A stretch of DNA of 64,000 nt from Thalassobius sp050633445 (GTDB lineage: Bacteria > Pseudomonadota > Alphaproteobacteria > Rhodobacterales > Rhodobacteraceae), in NCBI GenBank assembly GCA_050633445.1, contig JBOEGN010000029.1:1-64000 (forward strand). Direction: 5' to 3'. Positions 17,985 to 26,296 of this stretch are shown here, piece after piece. Positions within the stretch are counted from its first letter, which is position 1. Every line of letters begins with the position of its first letter. The notes below the pieces were generated by a model. It did not search any database, had not been told where the DNA came from, and saw only the letters and a program-made list of their open reading frames with translations. A program made the position numbers and the translations under genes.

Positions 17985-17996
17985 TGAAACGGTTCA
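17985..17996 (-). promoter_or_regulatory. LacI-type operator upstream of the lacI-family gene (autoregulation)
   Basis: An exact 12-mer copy (TGAAACGGTTCA on the plus strand), 49 bp before the regulator's start codon, indicating autoregulation. Confidence 0.7.
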
Positions 17997-18303
17997 GTAT
18001 TCTTAGCTGATCTGAGGCAGTAGTCAAAAGGTCATGAGCGGTCCAAACCGAAAGTTAGTGCATGGTTGCCCTTTGGTCCATCAGTCTAGGGACCACTGGC
18101 ACAGGTGAAGCCCACCGGGCTTTCTCAATCCTTTGCGATGCCGATCTACCATCACGACCGCATTGCATTTGCGCCATTTCTCGGGGCTCGGTTTGGAGGT
18201 CCGTCTGCGAAACAGAGACGCGCGAAACTCATGCTGGTTCCAACGCATTTTTTATGCTGGCGATTGCCCACCTATCTATAACAAAGCAATCGCTGCGGTG
18301 GAT
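17997..18303. other. Intergenic, no gene recognised
   Basis: About 300 bp between the lacI operator and the end of the cycloisomerase-like gene. Short open frames exist but none resembles a known protein, and I see no clear terminator hairpin. Confidence 0.5.
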
Positions 18304-19383
18304 CTAAGCGAAGCGCTGCATCCGCGCCCAATCTATTAGTCCATCCAGATCGGAATCCTCCGGGAGCAGGACACGGCCGCTCTTAACAATCAAAGGGCTG
18401 TGCAGCTTTTGTTCCATTTTTAGGAAAAAGCTTTGTTCAGCAGGAACTAGCTGCGCCTCAAGGCTGCTCGAAAATGCAAGACTGACCAATGAACCGATGG
18501 CGCTTTCTGCAAACATCCCCGAACAGTGAAGAATGCCAGCGGCCTTACTGAGCGCTGCGATCTCAATAGCATCGGACAGCCCGATCCGGCCTGGCTTGAT
18601 GCTGATTGCGCCAGCTCCTGCTTGGATGAATGCCAGGGCGGTGGCGACGGATGTGCAGGGCATGTCCACAAGAAGCGGCAGCGGGCTATGCTCTACCAAT
18701 TCGGAAAAGGCTGCCTCTGGCGGGAGAATGCAGGGGTCTTCGGCAATGGCGACCCCTTCATTGGTCAGCAAGCGCATGTAGCTTAGCGCCTCTGTCGCGC
18801 TGTAGGCGCCATTTGCATCGACCGAAAGAATGACATCCGACCCCACGCGCTTGCGCACATCGCGGATCATTTGGCAGTCCAGATCAAACCCCTGACCGCC
18901 TTTGAGTTTCAACGAGCGAAAGCCGTAAGACGCGACCATCTCTTCGGCCTCGCGCGCCATTGCCGCAGGCGTTTGCCGGGTGACGCACCAGCTGACCTCG
19001 ACATCTTGTTTGCCGCCTAACTTGCCCCACAGGGGCTGACCGCACGCGGATGCAGCCAAAACTGCGCAGGCGTTGGAAATCAACGCCTTGGCCTCTGGAG
19101 CGCATGGGAACGGCGCCATGGCGCTCGTCACCGCCGATGCATCGCTGGGGTCGGTATCGGCGAGGGCAGGAAACAGCACATCTTCGACCAAGGCGCCAAC
19201 CGTTTTGGCGGACAGGCCGTGCCAGGTGGTTTTGATCGGAATCTCTGCAAAACCGCGACTGCCGTCCTCTGCGCGCAGTCGCAACGCCACATATTCGGCA
19301 GAGGCCTCGACCGAATTGAACCAACGCACCGGCCGGTCATAGGCCAATTCGTATCGGTAGAGCTCGTACCCTGTCAGGCGCAT
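18304..19383 (-). CDS. Mandelate racemase/muconate lactonizing enzyme family protein
   Basis: Enolase-superfamily enzyme, 359 aa, closest in layout to muconate cycloisomerases and other MLE-subgroup enzymes. Visible catalytic set, numbered from the chosen start: K159-x-K161 (SLKLKGG), metal ligands D189 (SVDANGAY), E215 (IAEDPC) and D240 (LVDMPC), and the opposite-face K263 (SIKPGRIG). It would cycloisomerise a muconate-like acid or epimerise/dehydrate a related acid. ATG at 19383 is preferred because GGAGAA lies just before it; the ATG at 19398 has no such site. It is the distal gene of the tctC-tctB-tctA operon, tying the importer to this reaction. Confidence 0.87.
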   Translation of the reverse strand: MRLTGYELYRYELAYDRPVRWFNSVEASAEYVALRLRAEDGSRGFAEIPIKTTWHGLSAKTVGALVEDVLFPALADTDPSDASAVTSAMAPFPCAPEAKALISNACAVLAASACGQPLWGKLGGKQDVEVSWCVTRQTPAAMAREAEEMVASYGFRSLKLKGGQGFDLDCQMIRDVRKRVGSDVILSVDANGAYSATEALSYMRLLTNEGVAIAEDPCILPPEAAFSELVEHSPLPLLVDMPCTSVATALAFIQAGAGAISIKPGRIGLSDAIEIAALSKAAGILHCSGMFAESAIGSLVSLAFSSSLEAQLVPAEQSFFLKMEQKLHSPLIVKSGRVLLPEDSDLDGLIDWARMQRFA

Positions 19384-19462
19384 ATTGCAGTTCTCCATTG
19401 GCGCGGAATTCGGACGAGATCAGGAGCCACGCCGCCCTGCCGGTTTGTGGATCACGTCCGGC

Positions 19463-20968
19463 TCACCGGGAAACATAAACCTGCCGCACCGACCACGCGA
19501 TGACCGCCAGACACGACAACGAAAGCGTCAGACTGATCGGGCCGTCCAGAAAAGCGCGGAAGTCGCCGGATTCAAAGATGAGGGTGCGGCGGAACTGCGT
19601 TTCCATCATCGGGCCAAGGACAAAGCCCAGAAGGAGCGGGGCCGCCGGCAGACGCCCAAGCCGCATGAAATACCCAAGCACTGCAAAGCCCGCCACCATC
19701 CACAAATCGAAGGCGCTGTTGTTCACGCTATACGCTCCCACACAGACAAAGAACAGAATTGCCGGGAAAAGCAGGTGGTAAGGAACGGTTAGTACGCGAA
19801 CCCAGATGCCGATCAACGGGATATTGAGCACCAGAAGAAGGATGTTGCCGATCCAGAAACTGATGATCAGGCCCCAGAACATTTCAGGCCGCTCTGCTAT
19901 CAGCGTCGGGCCGGGGGTGATCCCATGGATCATCAACACGCCCAGGATAAGCGCTAGCGCTGGGCTGCCGGGGATGCCAAGGGTAAGCGTCGGGATAAAA
20001 GCGGTTTGATCCGACGCGTTGTTAGAGGATTCCGGTGCGACGATCCCTTCGAGTGCCCCAGTGCCGAACTTTTCCGGGGTTTTGCTTAGCTTCTTTTCCA
20101 GTCCGTAGGACATGAACGCGGCGATCATACCCCCCGTGCCAGGCAGCGCACCAACGAAAGATCCGATAATGGAGCCGCGAAGCGCCGGGGCCCAAATGCG
20201 GCGAACCTCACCGCGTCGGGGCAGCATCGCGCTCATGCGGATATGCTCGGGGCGGATGGTGCGATCAGCTTTTGACCGCGCACTGGCGATCACCTCGGTT
20301 ACACCAAAAAGGCCCATGGCGATGCCCAGAAGGCCCAGGCCGTCCCTCATTTCGATCATTCCGAACGTGTAGCGCAAGTTGCCGCTGTTCAGGTCGGTTC
20401 CGACCAGGCCCAGCGAAATTCCAAGCAGGACCATCATGAACCCCTTAAGGGGCGATCCGCCGGATACGGACGAGGCCATCAGTAAGCCCAGCAGCATCAA
20501 GAGGAAATATTCGGATGGCCCGAAATCAAGCGCATAGGCCGAAATCAGCGGTGCGAACAGCATGATCACAAGGATGCCAAAGCTGGCCCCGAAAAAGCTG
20601 GAGACTGCGGTTGTGGCCAAGGCAAGAGCGGCACGCCCCTGTTTTGCCAAGGGGTGCCCATCCAGGCACGTCACCGCATTCGCTGGTGTTCCGGGAATAT
20701 TAAGAAGGATCGCAGCAATAGAGCCGCCGTAAGTCGTGCCGTAATAAATCCCGCCCAGCATGATGATCGCCGCCGTGGGCGCCAAATGGAACGTCACCGG
20801 GAACAGCATCGACATCGCTATCAGCACGCCGATGCCCGGCAGCGCCCCTAGGAACGTCCCCAAAGTGACGCCAAGTGCACAGTAGAACAAGTTTTCACCG
20901 GTGAGAGCCGCTTCGAACCCGACAGCGACGCTGGACCCAATGGTCCCGAATATTTCGGTCAGTATCAT
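19463..20968 (-). CDS. Tripartite tricarboxylate transporter, large permease (TctA family)
   Basis: Large membrane subunit of a TTT importer, 501 aa with about twelve hydrophobic segments. Family motifs seen are LGTFLGALPGIG near residue 30 and IGSFVGALPGTGGMIAAFMSYGLEK near residue 260, the internal repeat of TctA. The ATG at 20968 shares a base with the TctB stop; the frame stays open upstream but runs through tctB. Secondary transport of a carboxylate with the TctC binding protein is expected. Confidence 0.92.
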   Translation of the reverse strand: MILTEIFGTIGSSVAVGFEAALTGENLFYCALGVTLGTFLGALPGIGVLIAMSMLFPVTFHLAPTAAIIMLGGIYYGTTYGGSIAAILLNIPGTPANAVTCLDGHPLAKQGRAALALATTAVSSFFGASFGILVIMLFAPLISAYALDFGPSEYFLLMLLGLLMASSVSGGSPLKGFMMVLLGISLGLVGTDLNSGNLRYTFGMIEMRDGLGLLGIAMGLFGVTEVIASARSKADRTIRPEHIRMSAMLPRRGEVRRIWAPALRGSIIGSFVGALPGTGGMIAAFMSYGLEKKLSKTPEKFGTGALEGIVAPESSNNASDQTAFIPTLTLGIPGSPALALILGVLMIHGITPGPTLIAERPEMFWGLIISFWIGNILLLVLNIPLIGIWVRVLTVPYHLLFPAILFFVCVGAYSVNNSAFDLWMVAGFAVLGYFMRLGRLPAAPLLLGFVLGPMMETQFRRTLIFESGDFRAFLDGPISLTLSLSCLAVIAWSVRQVYVSR

Positions 20969-21444
20969 CAGAATGGCCACGTCATAATTTTGAAGGGAAG
21001 ACCCAGCCCGACGATGAAAATACCCCAGGCAAGGCCGCTTAGAATCCCAGCCAAGGCAAGCGCCGTGCGAAGGCGCAACGCGCTGGACGCGGTCGAGGAT
21101 ACAATGATCAGAGAGAAGGTCGCCGGGACAAGGCCAAAGGGTCTGATCAGCAGGGCGAAGGACGCAATTGCCGCTGTCACGATTAGCAAGGACAGCCATT
21201 GCGCGCCTTCCTGGGAATCGGGTGTTTCCTCTGTCGCGCTGCGGCGCATCTCATGGATTTTGCTTGCCACCAACACTAGGCCGCTGATCGCTAGGCCGAG
21301 GCCGGTCAGCAACGGAAACATCCCAGACCCCATCTGGGAAAACGTGCCAATTGTCAGGTAAATTGCTGCGTAGCTGGCGAACCAGGTACCAAAAATTGCA
21401 ACAACGGCACCTGTGAGAACATCTCGCTTGATGTCAGTACTCAT
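20968..21444 (-). CDS. Tripartite tricarboxylate transporter, small permease (TctB family)
   Basis: Small membrane subunit of the TTT importer, 158 aa with four hydrophobic segments. The start MSTDIKRDVLTGAVVAIFG is preceded by GAGGAGG, which decides ATG at 21444 over an upstream in-frame candidate at 21537. Stop overlaps the tctA start. TctB proteins are typically 140-170 residues, so length is normal. Confidence 0.87.
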   Translation of the reverse strand: MSTDIKRDVLTGAVVAIFGTWFASYAAIYLTIGTFSQMGSGMFPLLTGLGLAISGLVLVASKIHEMRRSATEETPDSQEGAQWLSLLIVTAAIASFALLIRPFGLVPATFSLIIVSSTASSALRLRTALALAGILSGLAWGIFIVGLGLPFKIMTWPF

Positions 21445-21547
21445 GAAACCTCCTCTGGGCTGTACCCCTCGGGCCAGATGGACAAAGCCATCCTGGCCCG
21501 AGGAGCATCGAAAACGATGCCTGCGGTGAGACATCACCAGTCAAAAT

Positions 21548-22483
21548 TCAGTTGCGGAAATAGTCTCGCCAGAAGGCGGCCTGGGTCATCACCGCCTCAG
21601 ATGTCGCATCCGGGCCGAGATTGCGAATATTCACATACAACTTGTCCCCATGCGCCTGAACCGGCTCGGACATCACCGCTTTATCCAGCGCGGCGACAAT
21701 CGCGGCTTTTGCCTCTTCCGGCAAGCCTTTGGGCGCGCTGACCATGAACATGTTTTTGACCGGAAAATTCGTGCCCTGTTCCTCGACAGTCAGCACATCC
21801 GGCGCATAGCTGGCGCGTTCGTCAAGAAACGCGATCACCTTTAGACGCCCGTCTTCGATGTAGGGCACATGAACGCCACCGGAAATCGTGATGTCGGCAT
21901 GTCCACCTAGAACCAGCTGCAACGACTCGGACGATCCCGAGCTGGCGGCGGAAACCAGTTTGATTTTCATGTCATCGGCCATGAGGTTCATGCCGTAAGC
22001 CAGTGGCTTCGCGGTAGAGGCAAACTTGACCGGGCCGGATTTTTGCGAATAGTCCGCCAGTTCCTGAAGATTGTCGAACGGTGCTTCGGAATTGGCAACG
22101 ATTGCGAAGGGGATAATGCTGAGCGTCGCCAGATAGTCCATCTTCTCGGGTTCGATTTCCGGTGTGCCGTCCACCATGTAAGGCTGGATTGTGAAAAGGC
22201 CGGTGGCTGACACCCCCAACGTATAGCCGTCAGGCTCTGCGTTCATCACGGCCAGAGTGCCGACCGCCCCTCCTGCGCCCGGACGGTTTTCAACAAGAAC
22301 GCGCCAGCCGGTTTGTTTTTCCATCTCGGCTGCCAGCACCCGTCCGAACACATCAGTCGAGCCACCAGCACCGTAGGGCACCACCAGGCTGATCGGTTTC
22401 TCGGGCATCCAATCGGCTGAGGCCGGAATGGCCGTAAACGAGGCTGTGATAGCACTCACTATTGCAAATAACGTATTTTTCAT
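21548..22483 (-). CDS. Tripartite tricarboxylate transporter substrate-binding protein (TctC/Bug family)
   Basis: Periplasmic binding protein of the TTT/Bug family, 311 aa. Signal peptide residues 1-24 (MKNTLFAIVSAITASFTAIPASA). The Bug motifs SLVVPYGAGGSTDVFGR and ENRPGAGGAVGT lie near residues 32-75 and the domain-linking LVLGGHADI near residue 180. ATG at 22483 has GGGAGGAAA upstream and gives a proper signal peptide; the ATG at 22516 does not. It heads the tctC-tctB-tctA-cycloisomerase operon and lies 73 bp downstream of a LacI-type operator. Confidence 0.9.
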   Translation of the reverse strand: MKNTLFAIVSAITASFTAIPASADWMPEKPISLVVPYGAGGSTDVFGRVLAAEMEKQTGWRVLVENRPGAGGAVGTLAVMNAEPDGYTLGVSATGLFTIQPYMVDGTPEIEPEKMDYLATLSIIPFAIVANSEAPFDNLQELADYSQKSGPVKFASTAKPLAYGMNLMADDMKIKLVSAASSGSSESLQLVLGGHADITISGGVHVPYIEDGRLKVIAFLDERASYAPDVLTVEEQGTNFPVKNMFMVSAPKGLPEEAKAAIVAALDKAVMSEPVQAHGDKLYVNIRNLGPDATSEAVMTQAAFWRDYFRN

Positions 22484-22555
22484 CGTGTTTCCTCCCTGTT
22501 TTGCAGCACTGAACATTGCTCCCCCAGTGCTTGAGGACGCACGCTAGCACAAAAA

Positions 22556-22567
22556 TGAAACGGTTCA
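22556..22567 (-). promoter_or_regulatory. LacI-type operator of the tctCBA-cycloisomerase operon
   Basis: The fifth exact TGAAACGGTTCA copy, 73 bp upstream of the tctC start. It brings the TTT importer and cycloisomerase into the same regulon as the ABC importer and CoA-transferase operons. Confidence 0.7.
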
Positions 22568-23000
22568 ATAAGTTTTTGGCAGCGCCTCTCAAGCCTTGGG
22601 AACTTCGTCTTTCTGTTGCCGACGTCTACGTTGTTAAGGCACCGCCAGAGCTCCTGCGCCATGCCTTCCCTCGAGTAGATGTAGCGAAAGTCGGTACTTG
22701 CCAGACCCGCAGCCGGGCACTTTCATAGATCATTCGGTTGCCATTCTGTTCGGGTGCCCAACCAGGCTTGAGGCAGTCGACAACCCTGCTGTGCAACTGC
22801 GGCTGCATTCGCCTTCTTTGACCGAAATCGATCTGGGCGAACGGCTGAGCCCCCCTCGTCTCTTCGCAGGCCCGGCTTGAGACCTCTTCTTCCGACAGTG
22901 TCTTCAACGGGTCATCGGCATGAGCCCGGTACAGCGCGGATATGACGATGATTGAGGATGCTGCTCTCTGGATGGAAAAATGACATACTACAGTCTCTTC
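22568..23000 (-). pseudogene. Degenerate IS30-family transposase fragment
   Basis: On the minus strand, pieces of an IS30-like transposase can be read in more than one frame. LYRAHADDP is followed by QLHSRVVDCLKPGWAPEQNG (the WSPEQ element of the family) in one frame, then FRYIYSREGMAQELWRCLN (the family's TIYRYIY-type element) in another. Frameshifts separate them, and the ends and inverted repeats are not recognisable. The remnant sits between the LacI regulon block and the TRAP operon, and may mark where one was joined to the other. Confidence 0.5.
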
Positions 23001-23352
23001 CATGCTTTCTAGGTCATTAAGTGACTGAAAAGTCATTTTTATAGCGTTTTGAAAGTTGTCGTTGAATATCGGATGTGTGGACCGTGGGGCGCAGTTAAGC
23101 GACGGCAAAAAGACGCGATGATGCTATACGGGGGACGTGCATGGGTTCGAGTCTAATCAAGGTAAAATAACGAGAATAGGCCAAAATTAGGTGGGTGAGG
23201 TGAGATGGCGCAGCGCTCAAGACCACTCACCTTTCGGCCCGGTGAGTGGGAAATTTCAGATCGTATTTGTTTCCTTCCATCGTCTGAGGAACGAAATTTT
23301 CTGATCTTTTTACCCTCTCAGAGGCTCCTTGGTCACGAACTTCAGATTTTCT

Positions 23353-23380
23353 TTGCAAAAAATGACCCATGAGTTATAGA
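23353..23380 (+). promoter_or_regulatory. Putative promoter of the TRAP importer operon
   Basis: TTGCAA (23353-23358) and TATAGA (23375-23380) with a 16-bp spacer lie about 35 bp before the dctP-like start. No LacI-type 12-mer is present here. The stretch from 23001 to 23352 shows no gene. Confidence 0.35.
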
Positions 23381-23413
23381 AATAACCCTAAAGTCAAACG
23401 GGAGGAGAACAAA

Positions 23414-24382
23414 ATGCGAAACCTACTATGGGCGGTCACCGCAACGACTGCGATTCTAGGGACACAACTGCACGCGGAAACACTGAGGATGGTTGGCGCT
23501 TTTCCAGAGGGGTATGTCTATACCGAGGAAATGGCCCGTCCATTCATGGAGCTGCTTGCAGAAGAAACGGATGGTGATCTGACCGTCGACTATTTTGGCC
23601 CCGACGCGGTATCTTCGCTCGAGCAAGTTGAGCCAGTTCAGTCAGGTGTTTTTGACATTGTCTTTACACACCCCGCTTACCATGCCGGACTTAGCCCCTT
23701 GGGGGTCGCGATTGATGGCGTTGGTGCAGACCCCGTGAAGCGTCGTGAGGCTGGTATCATCGACTTTCTCGATGCGCATTATCAGTCGCTGGGGCTTAAA
23801 CTTTTGGCTGCGCCGGCCGCTGGTAGCAAAGGCTTTCGGTTTTACCTCAAAGACCAAATTGCGAGCGATCTAGCGCTTGATGGCATGAAGCTTCGAGCGA
23901 CCGTCAGCTATCAGCCGATGATCGAAGGGCTTGGAGGGTCCGTTGTCGTTTTGCCAGGCGGTGAAGTGTACTCGTCTTTGCAACGTGGCGTCGTGGATGG
24001 TGCAGCGTGGACCTTGGTCGGTGCCTATAACTATGGCTGGCACGAAGTCGCTGGCTATATGACTGCCCCAGAGTTTGGTCAGGTCGGAACAATGCTTTTA
24101 ATGAACCTGGATCGCTACGAAGGTCTTTCCGATAAGGACAAAGCTGCTTTGGATCGCGTCGCAGAACGTCTGGAGCGAACCTCTATCGAAAGATTCGATG
24201 CCTTGGCAGAAGTCGAGAAAACCAAGCTGTTAGGCGCTGGAGTCCAAATAACCTCATTTGGGACGGATGTTGATCTGGACCGCCTTTTCGCTGAGGGCGT
24301 TTGGGCGGTGGCAGCCAAAGGCGATGCAGAAGCGGCTGCTGCTTTTCGCGAACTTGCGAAAAGCGCGGGTCTGTCGGACTAG
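23414..24382 (+). CDS. TRAP transporter substrate-binding protein (DctP family)
   Basis: Periplasmic binding protein of a TRAP importer, 322 aa. Signal peptide residues 1-21 (MRNLLWAVTATTAILGTQLHA). The DctP signature region covers LKLRATVSYQPMIEGLGGSVVVLPGGEVYSSLQRGVVDGAAW near residues 162-204; the Arg of LRATVSY is the usual carboxylate-binding residue, so an organic acid ligand is likely. GGGAGGAG upstream supports ATG at 23414. The two membrane subunits follow immediately. Confidence 0.9.
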   Translation: MRNLLWAVTATTAILGTQLHAETLRMVGAFPEGYVYTEEMARPFMELLAEETDGDLTVDYFGPDAVSSLEQVEPVQSGVFDIVFTHPAYHAGLSPLGVAIDGVGADPVKRREAGIIDFLDAHYQSLGLKLLAAPAAGSKGFRFYLKDQIASDLALDGMKLRATVSYQPMIEGLGGSVVVLPGGEVYSSLQRGVVDGAAWTLVGAYNYGWHEVAGYMTAPEFGQVGTMLLMNLDRYEGLSDKDKAALDRVAERLERTSIERFDALAEVEKTKLLGAGVQITSFGTDVDLDRLFAEGVWAVAAKGDAEAAAAFRELAKSAGLSD

Positions 24383-24385
24383 GGT

Positions 24386-24865
24386 ATGTGGTCGAGTATA
24401 GACCAAGTCATGGACAGGGCGATAACCGCCTTGTCCATGGCCGCCGCTGCAGCCCTTGCTGGAATTACTGCCCTGTATCTTTTTGAGATCACGGCCCGCT
24501 ATTTTTTCAATGCGCCTACCACCTGGAGCAATGAAATCATCAAATATCTGCTGGCTGTCGTCGTGTTCGCAATGTTGCCGCGCATTACCCGCGATCAAGG
24601 GCATGTCATCATCGACATCATTCCAGCGATTGCCTCTCCTCTGTGGTCCAAGAGATTGATCATTTTTTCGCTTCTGGCCAGCGTCTTAGCCACTGGCATT
24701 GTTGGCGCGCTTGGGCTGCTAGAGACCATGAAACAATTTGACCGGAATGTCATGACCAATGCGGTGCACCCCATTCCACGCTGGTGGATAACCGGGTTTG
24801 TTTCGTTGGGATTCATCTTCACGATGCTGCAATTCTTCAGCTTATTGATAAAAAGGAAAACCTGA
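24386..24865 (+). CDS. TRAP transporter small permease (DctQ family)
   Basis: Small membrane subunit, 159 aa, four hydrophobic segments with the DctQ-typical RYFFNAPTTWSNEIIKYLL near residue 35. It begins three bases after the dctP stop, and its TGA overlaps the ATG of the large permease. Length matches the family (150-190 aa). Confidence 0.88.
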   Translation: MWSSIDQVMDRAITALSMAAAAALAGITALYLFEITARYFFNAPTTWSNEIIKYLLAVVVFAMLPRITRDQGHVIIDIIPAIASPLWSKRLIIFSLLASVLATGIVGALGLLETMKQFDRNVMTNAVHPIPRWWITGFVSLGFIFTMLQFFSLLIKRKT

Positions 24866-26151
24866 TGGGTTGGGAGGCTTTTCTATTTGTCGCTCTGGGG
24901 GGGCTGATTTTTCTGCTCTTCCTTGGCGTACCAGTTTTTGTAGGCTTTTTGACCCTCAACATCCTGGGAACGCTTTGGCTTATCGGGCCTCGGGGCTTTG
25001 GGATGTTTGTCAACTCAATCGGGGATACAGCGACCTCTCAAGTTTTCGCGACGGTCGCCTTGTTCGTGCTGATGGGAGAGTTGCTGTTTCGATCCGGTAC
25101 CGTTGATGTCCTGTTTGATAGTATCGACAGGCTTGTCGGCAGGTTAAAAGGGCGTCTTTATGTCGTGGCCATAGCTCTTTCTACGGTGTTCGGAGCCTTG
25201 TCTGGCTCGGCCGTTGCAGTGGCTGCCATGTTGGGCCGATCGCTGACCCCCAAAATGGAAAGCCGCGGTTACGATCGTAAACTGTCAGCGTCAACGATCT
25301 TAGCGGGTGCTAGTTTGGCGCCAATTATCCCGCCATCGTTGCTTGCCATTCTTGTGGGCTCAATGGCGGATGTTTCGATCGCAAAACTTCTGATTGCTGG
25401 GGTTGTGCCGGGGATCATGATCGCCGCCATTACGTTGGCTTACGTTCTGTTGCGGATGCCCCCAATGCCAAACGCAGCCGAGCCTGATCGTTCAACGTCT
25501 GTCGGGATGGCTGGTCTGCGCATGATGCCGTTCTTGATGGTGATTTTTTCTGTGATGGGCATGATCATGCTTGGTATCGCGACCCCGTCCGAGTCCGCGG
25601 CGACAGGTGTTCTGGGTGCTTTGATTGTCGCCGCTGTATTTGGGCGTCTGAACATGAAAATGATTGGGGACTCTTTGATGTCAGCGGTCGGAATCACTGC
25701 GACCCTTCTCATAATTGTCTGCTCTGCCAAGCTGTTTTCACAGCTTTTGTCTTTTGCTGGGACAACGCGAGGATTGGTTGAGTTCGTGTCGAATTTGCCG
25801 TTTGGGCCTGATGTGACCTTTTTGGTCTTGATGCTCATACCATTCTTCTTGTGCATGTTTGTCGATCAAGTTGCTTTCATGTTGTTGGCAATCCCGCTTT
25901 ACCAACCGGTGGTCTCAGCCATGGGTTATGATCCTGTCTGGTTCTGGACGCTCTTCTTGATCAACTTGACGGTTGGCAGCATTACGCCGCCTTTCGGCTA
26001 CACTTTGTTCGCCTTGAAGGGAGCCAATCAAGCCCTGGATACCCGAACGATCTATGCGGCGGCATGGCCGGTGGTTGGTCTCTTTATTGTCAGTATGGTG
26101 ATTATGTGGGCCGCGCCTGCTTTGGTGACTTGGTTGCCCTCGCTATTCTGA
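24865..26151 (+). CDS. TRAP transporter large permease (DctM family)
   Basis: Large membrane subunit, 428 aa with about twelve hydrophobic segments. Motifs of the DctM family include FGALSGSAVAVAAMLG near residue 107, ASLAPIIPPSLLAI near residue 147 and the late GSITPPFGYTLFAL near residue 368. ATG at 24865 overlaps the small permease stop; an in-frame upstream candidate at 24784 lies inside that gene. It drives sodium- or proton-coupled uptake with the DctP partner. Confidence 0.92.
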   Translation: MGWEAFLFVALGGLIFLLFLGVPVFVGFLTLNILGTLWLIGPRGFGMFVNSIGDTATSQVFATVALFVLMGELLFRSGTVDVLFDSIDRLVGRLKGRLYVVAIALSTVFGALSGSAVAVAAMLGRSLTPKMESRGYDRKLSASTILAGASLAPIIPPSLLAILVGSMADVSIAKLLIAGVVPGIMIAAITLAYVLLRMPPMPNAAEPDRSTSVGMAGLRMMPFLMVIFSVMGMIMLGIATPSESAATGVLGALIVAAVFGRLNMKMIGDSLMSAVGITATLLIIVCSAKLFSQLLSFAGTTRGLVEFVSNLPFGPDVTFLVLMLIPFFLCMFVDQVAFMLLAIPLYQPVVSAMGYDPVWFWTLFLINLTVGSITPPFGYTLFALKGANQALDTRTIYAAAWPVVGLFIVSMVIMWAAPALVTWLPSLF

Positions 26152-26169
26152 GGGCCGCGCAGACCGAAC

Positions 26170-26202
26170 AAAAAGGCGACCAACACATGTAAGTTGGTCG
26201 CC
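26170..26202 (-). terminator. Rho-independent terminator of the minus-strand SDR operon
   Basis: A perfect 10-bp stem (GGCGACCAAC 26175-26184 with GTTGGTCGCC 26193-26202) has an 8-nt loop. On the minus strand it is followed by TTTTTGTT, so it serves the operon ending at 26297; it may also stop read-through from dctM. Confidence 0.8.
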
Positions 26203-26296
26203 GAATAGTTTGGTCAAAACGAGCCAGTTGTTAACTGGTTTGCGCTTTGACGTTCTGCATTTTTGCGTCGAGTTCAATATCCATTGCAGGAGCCGG

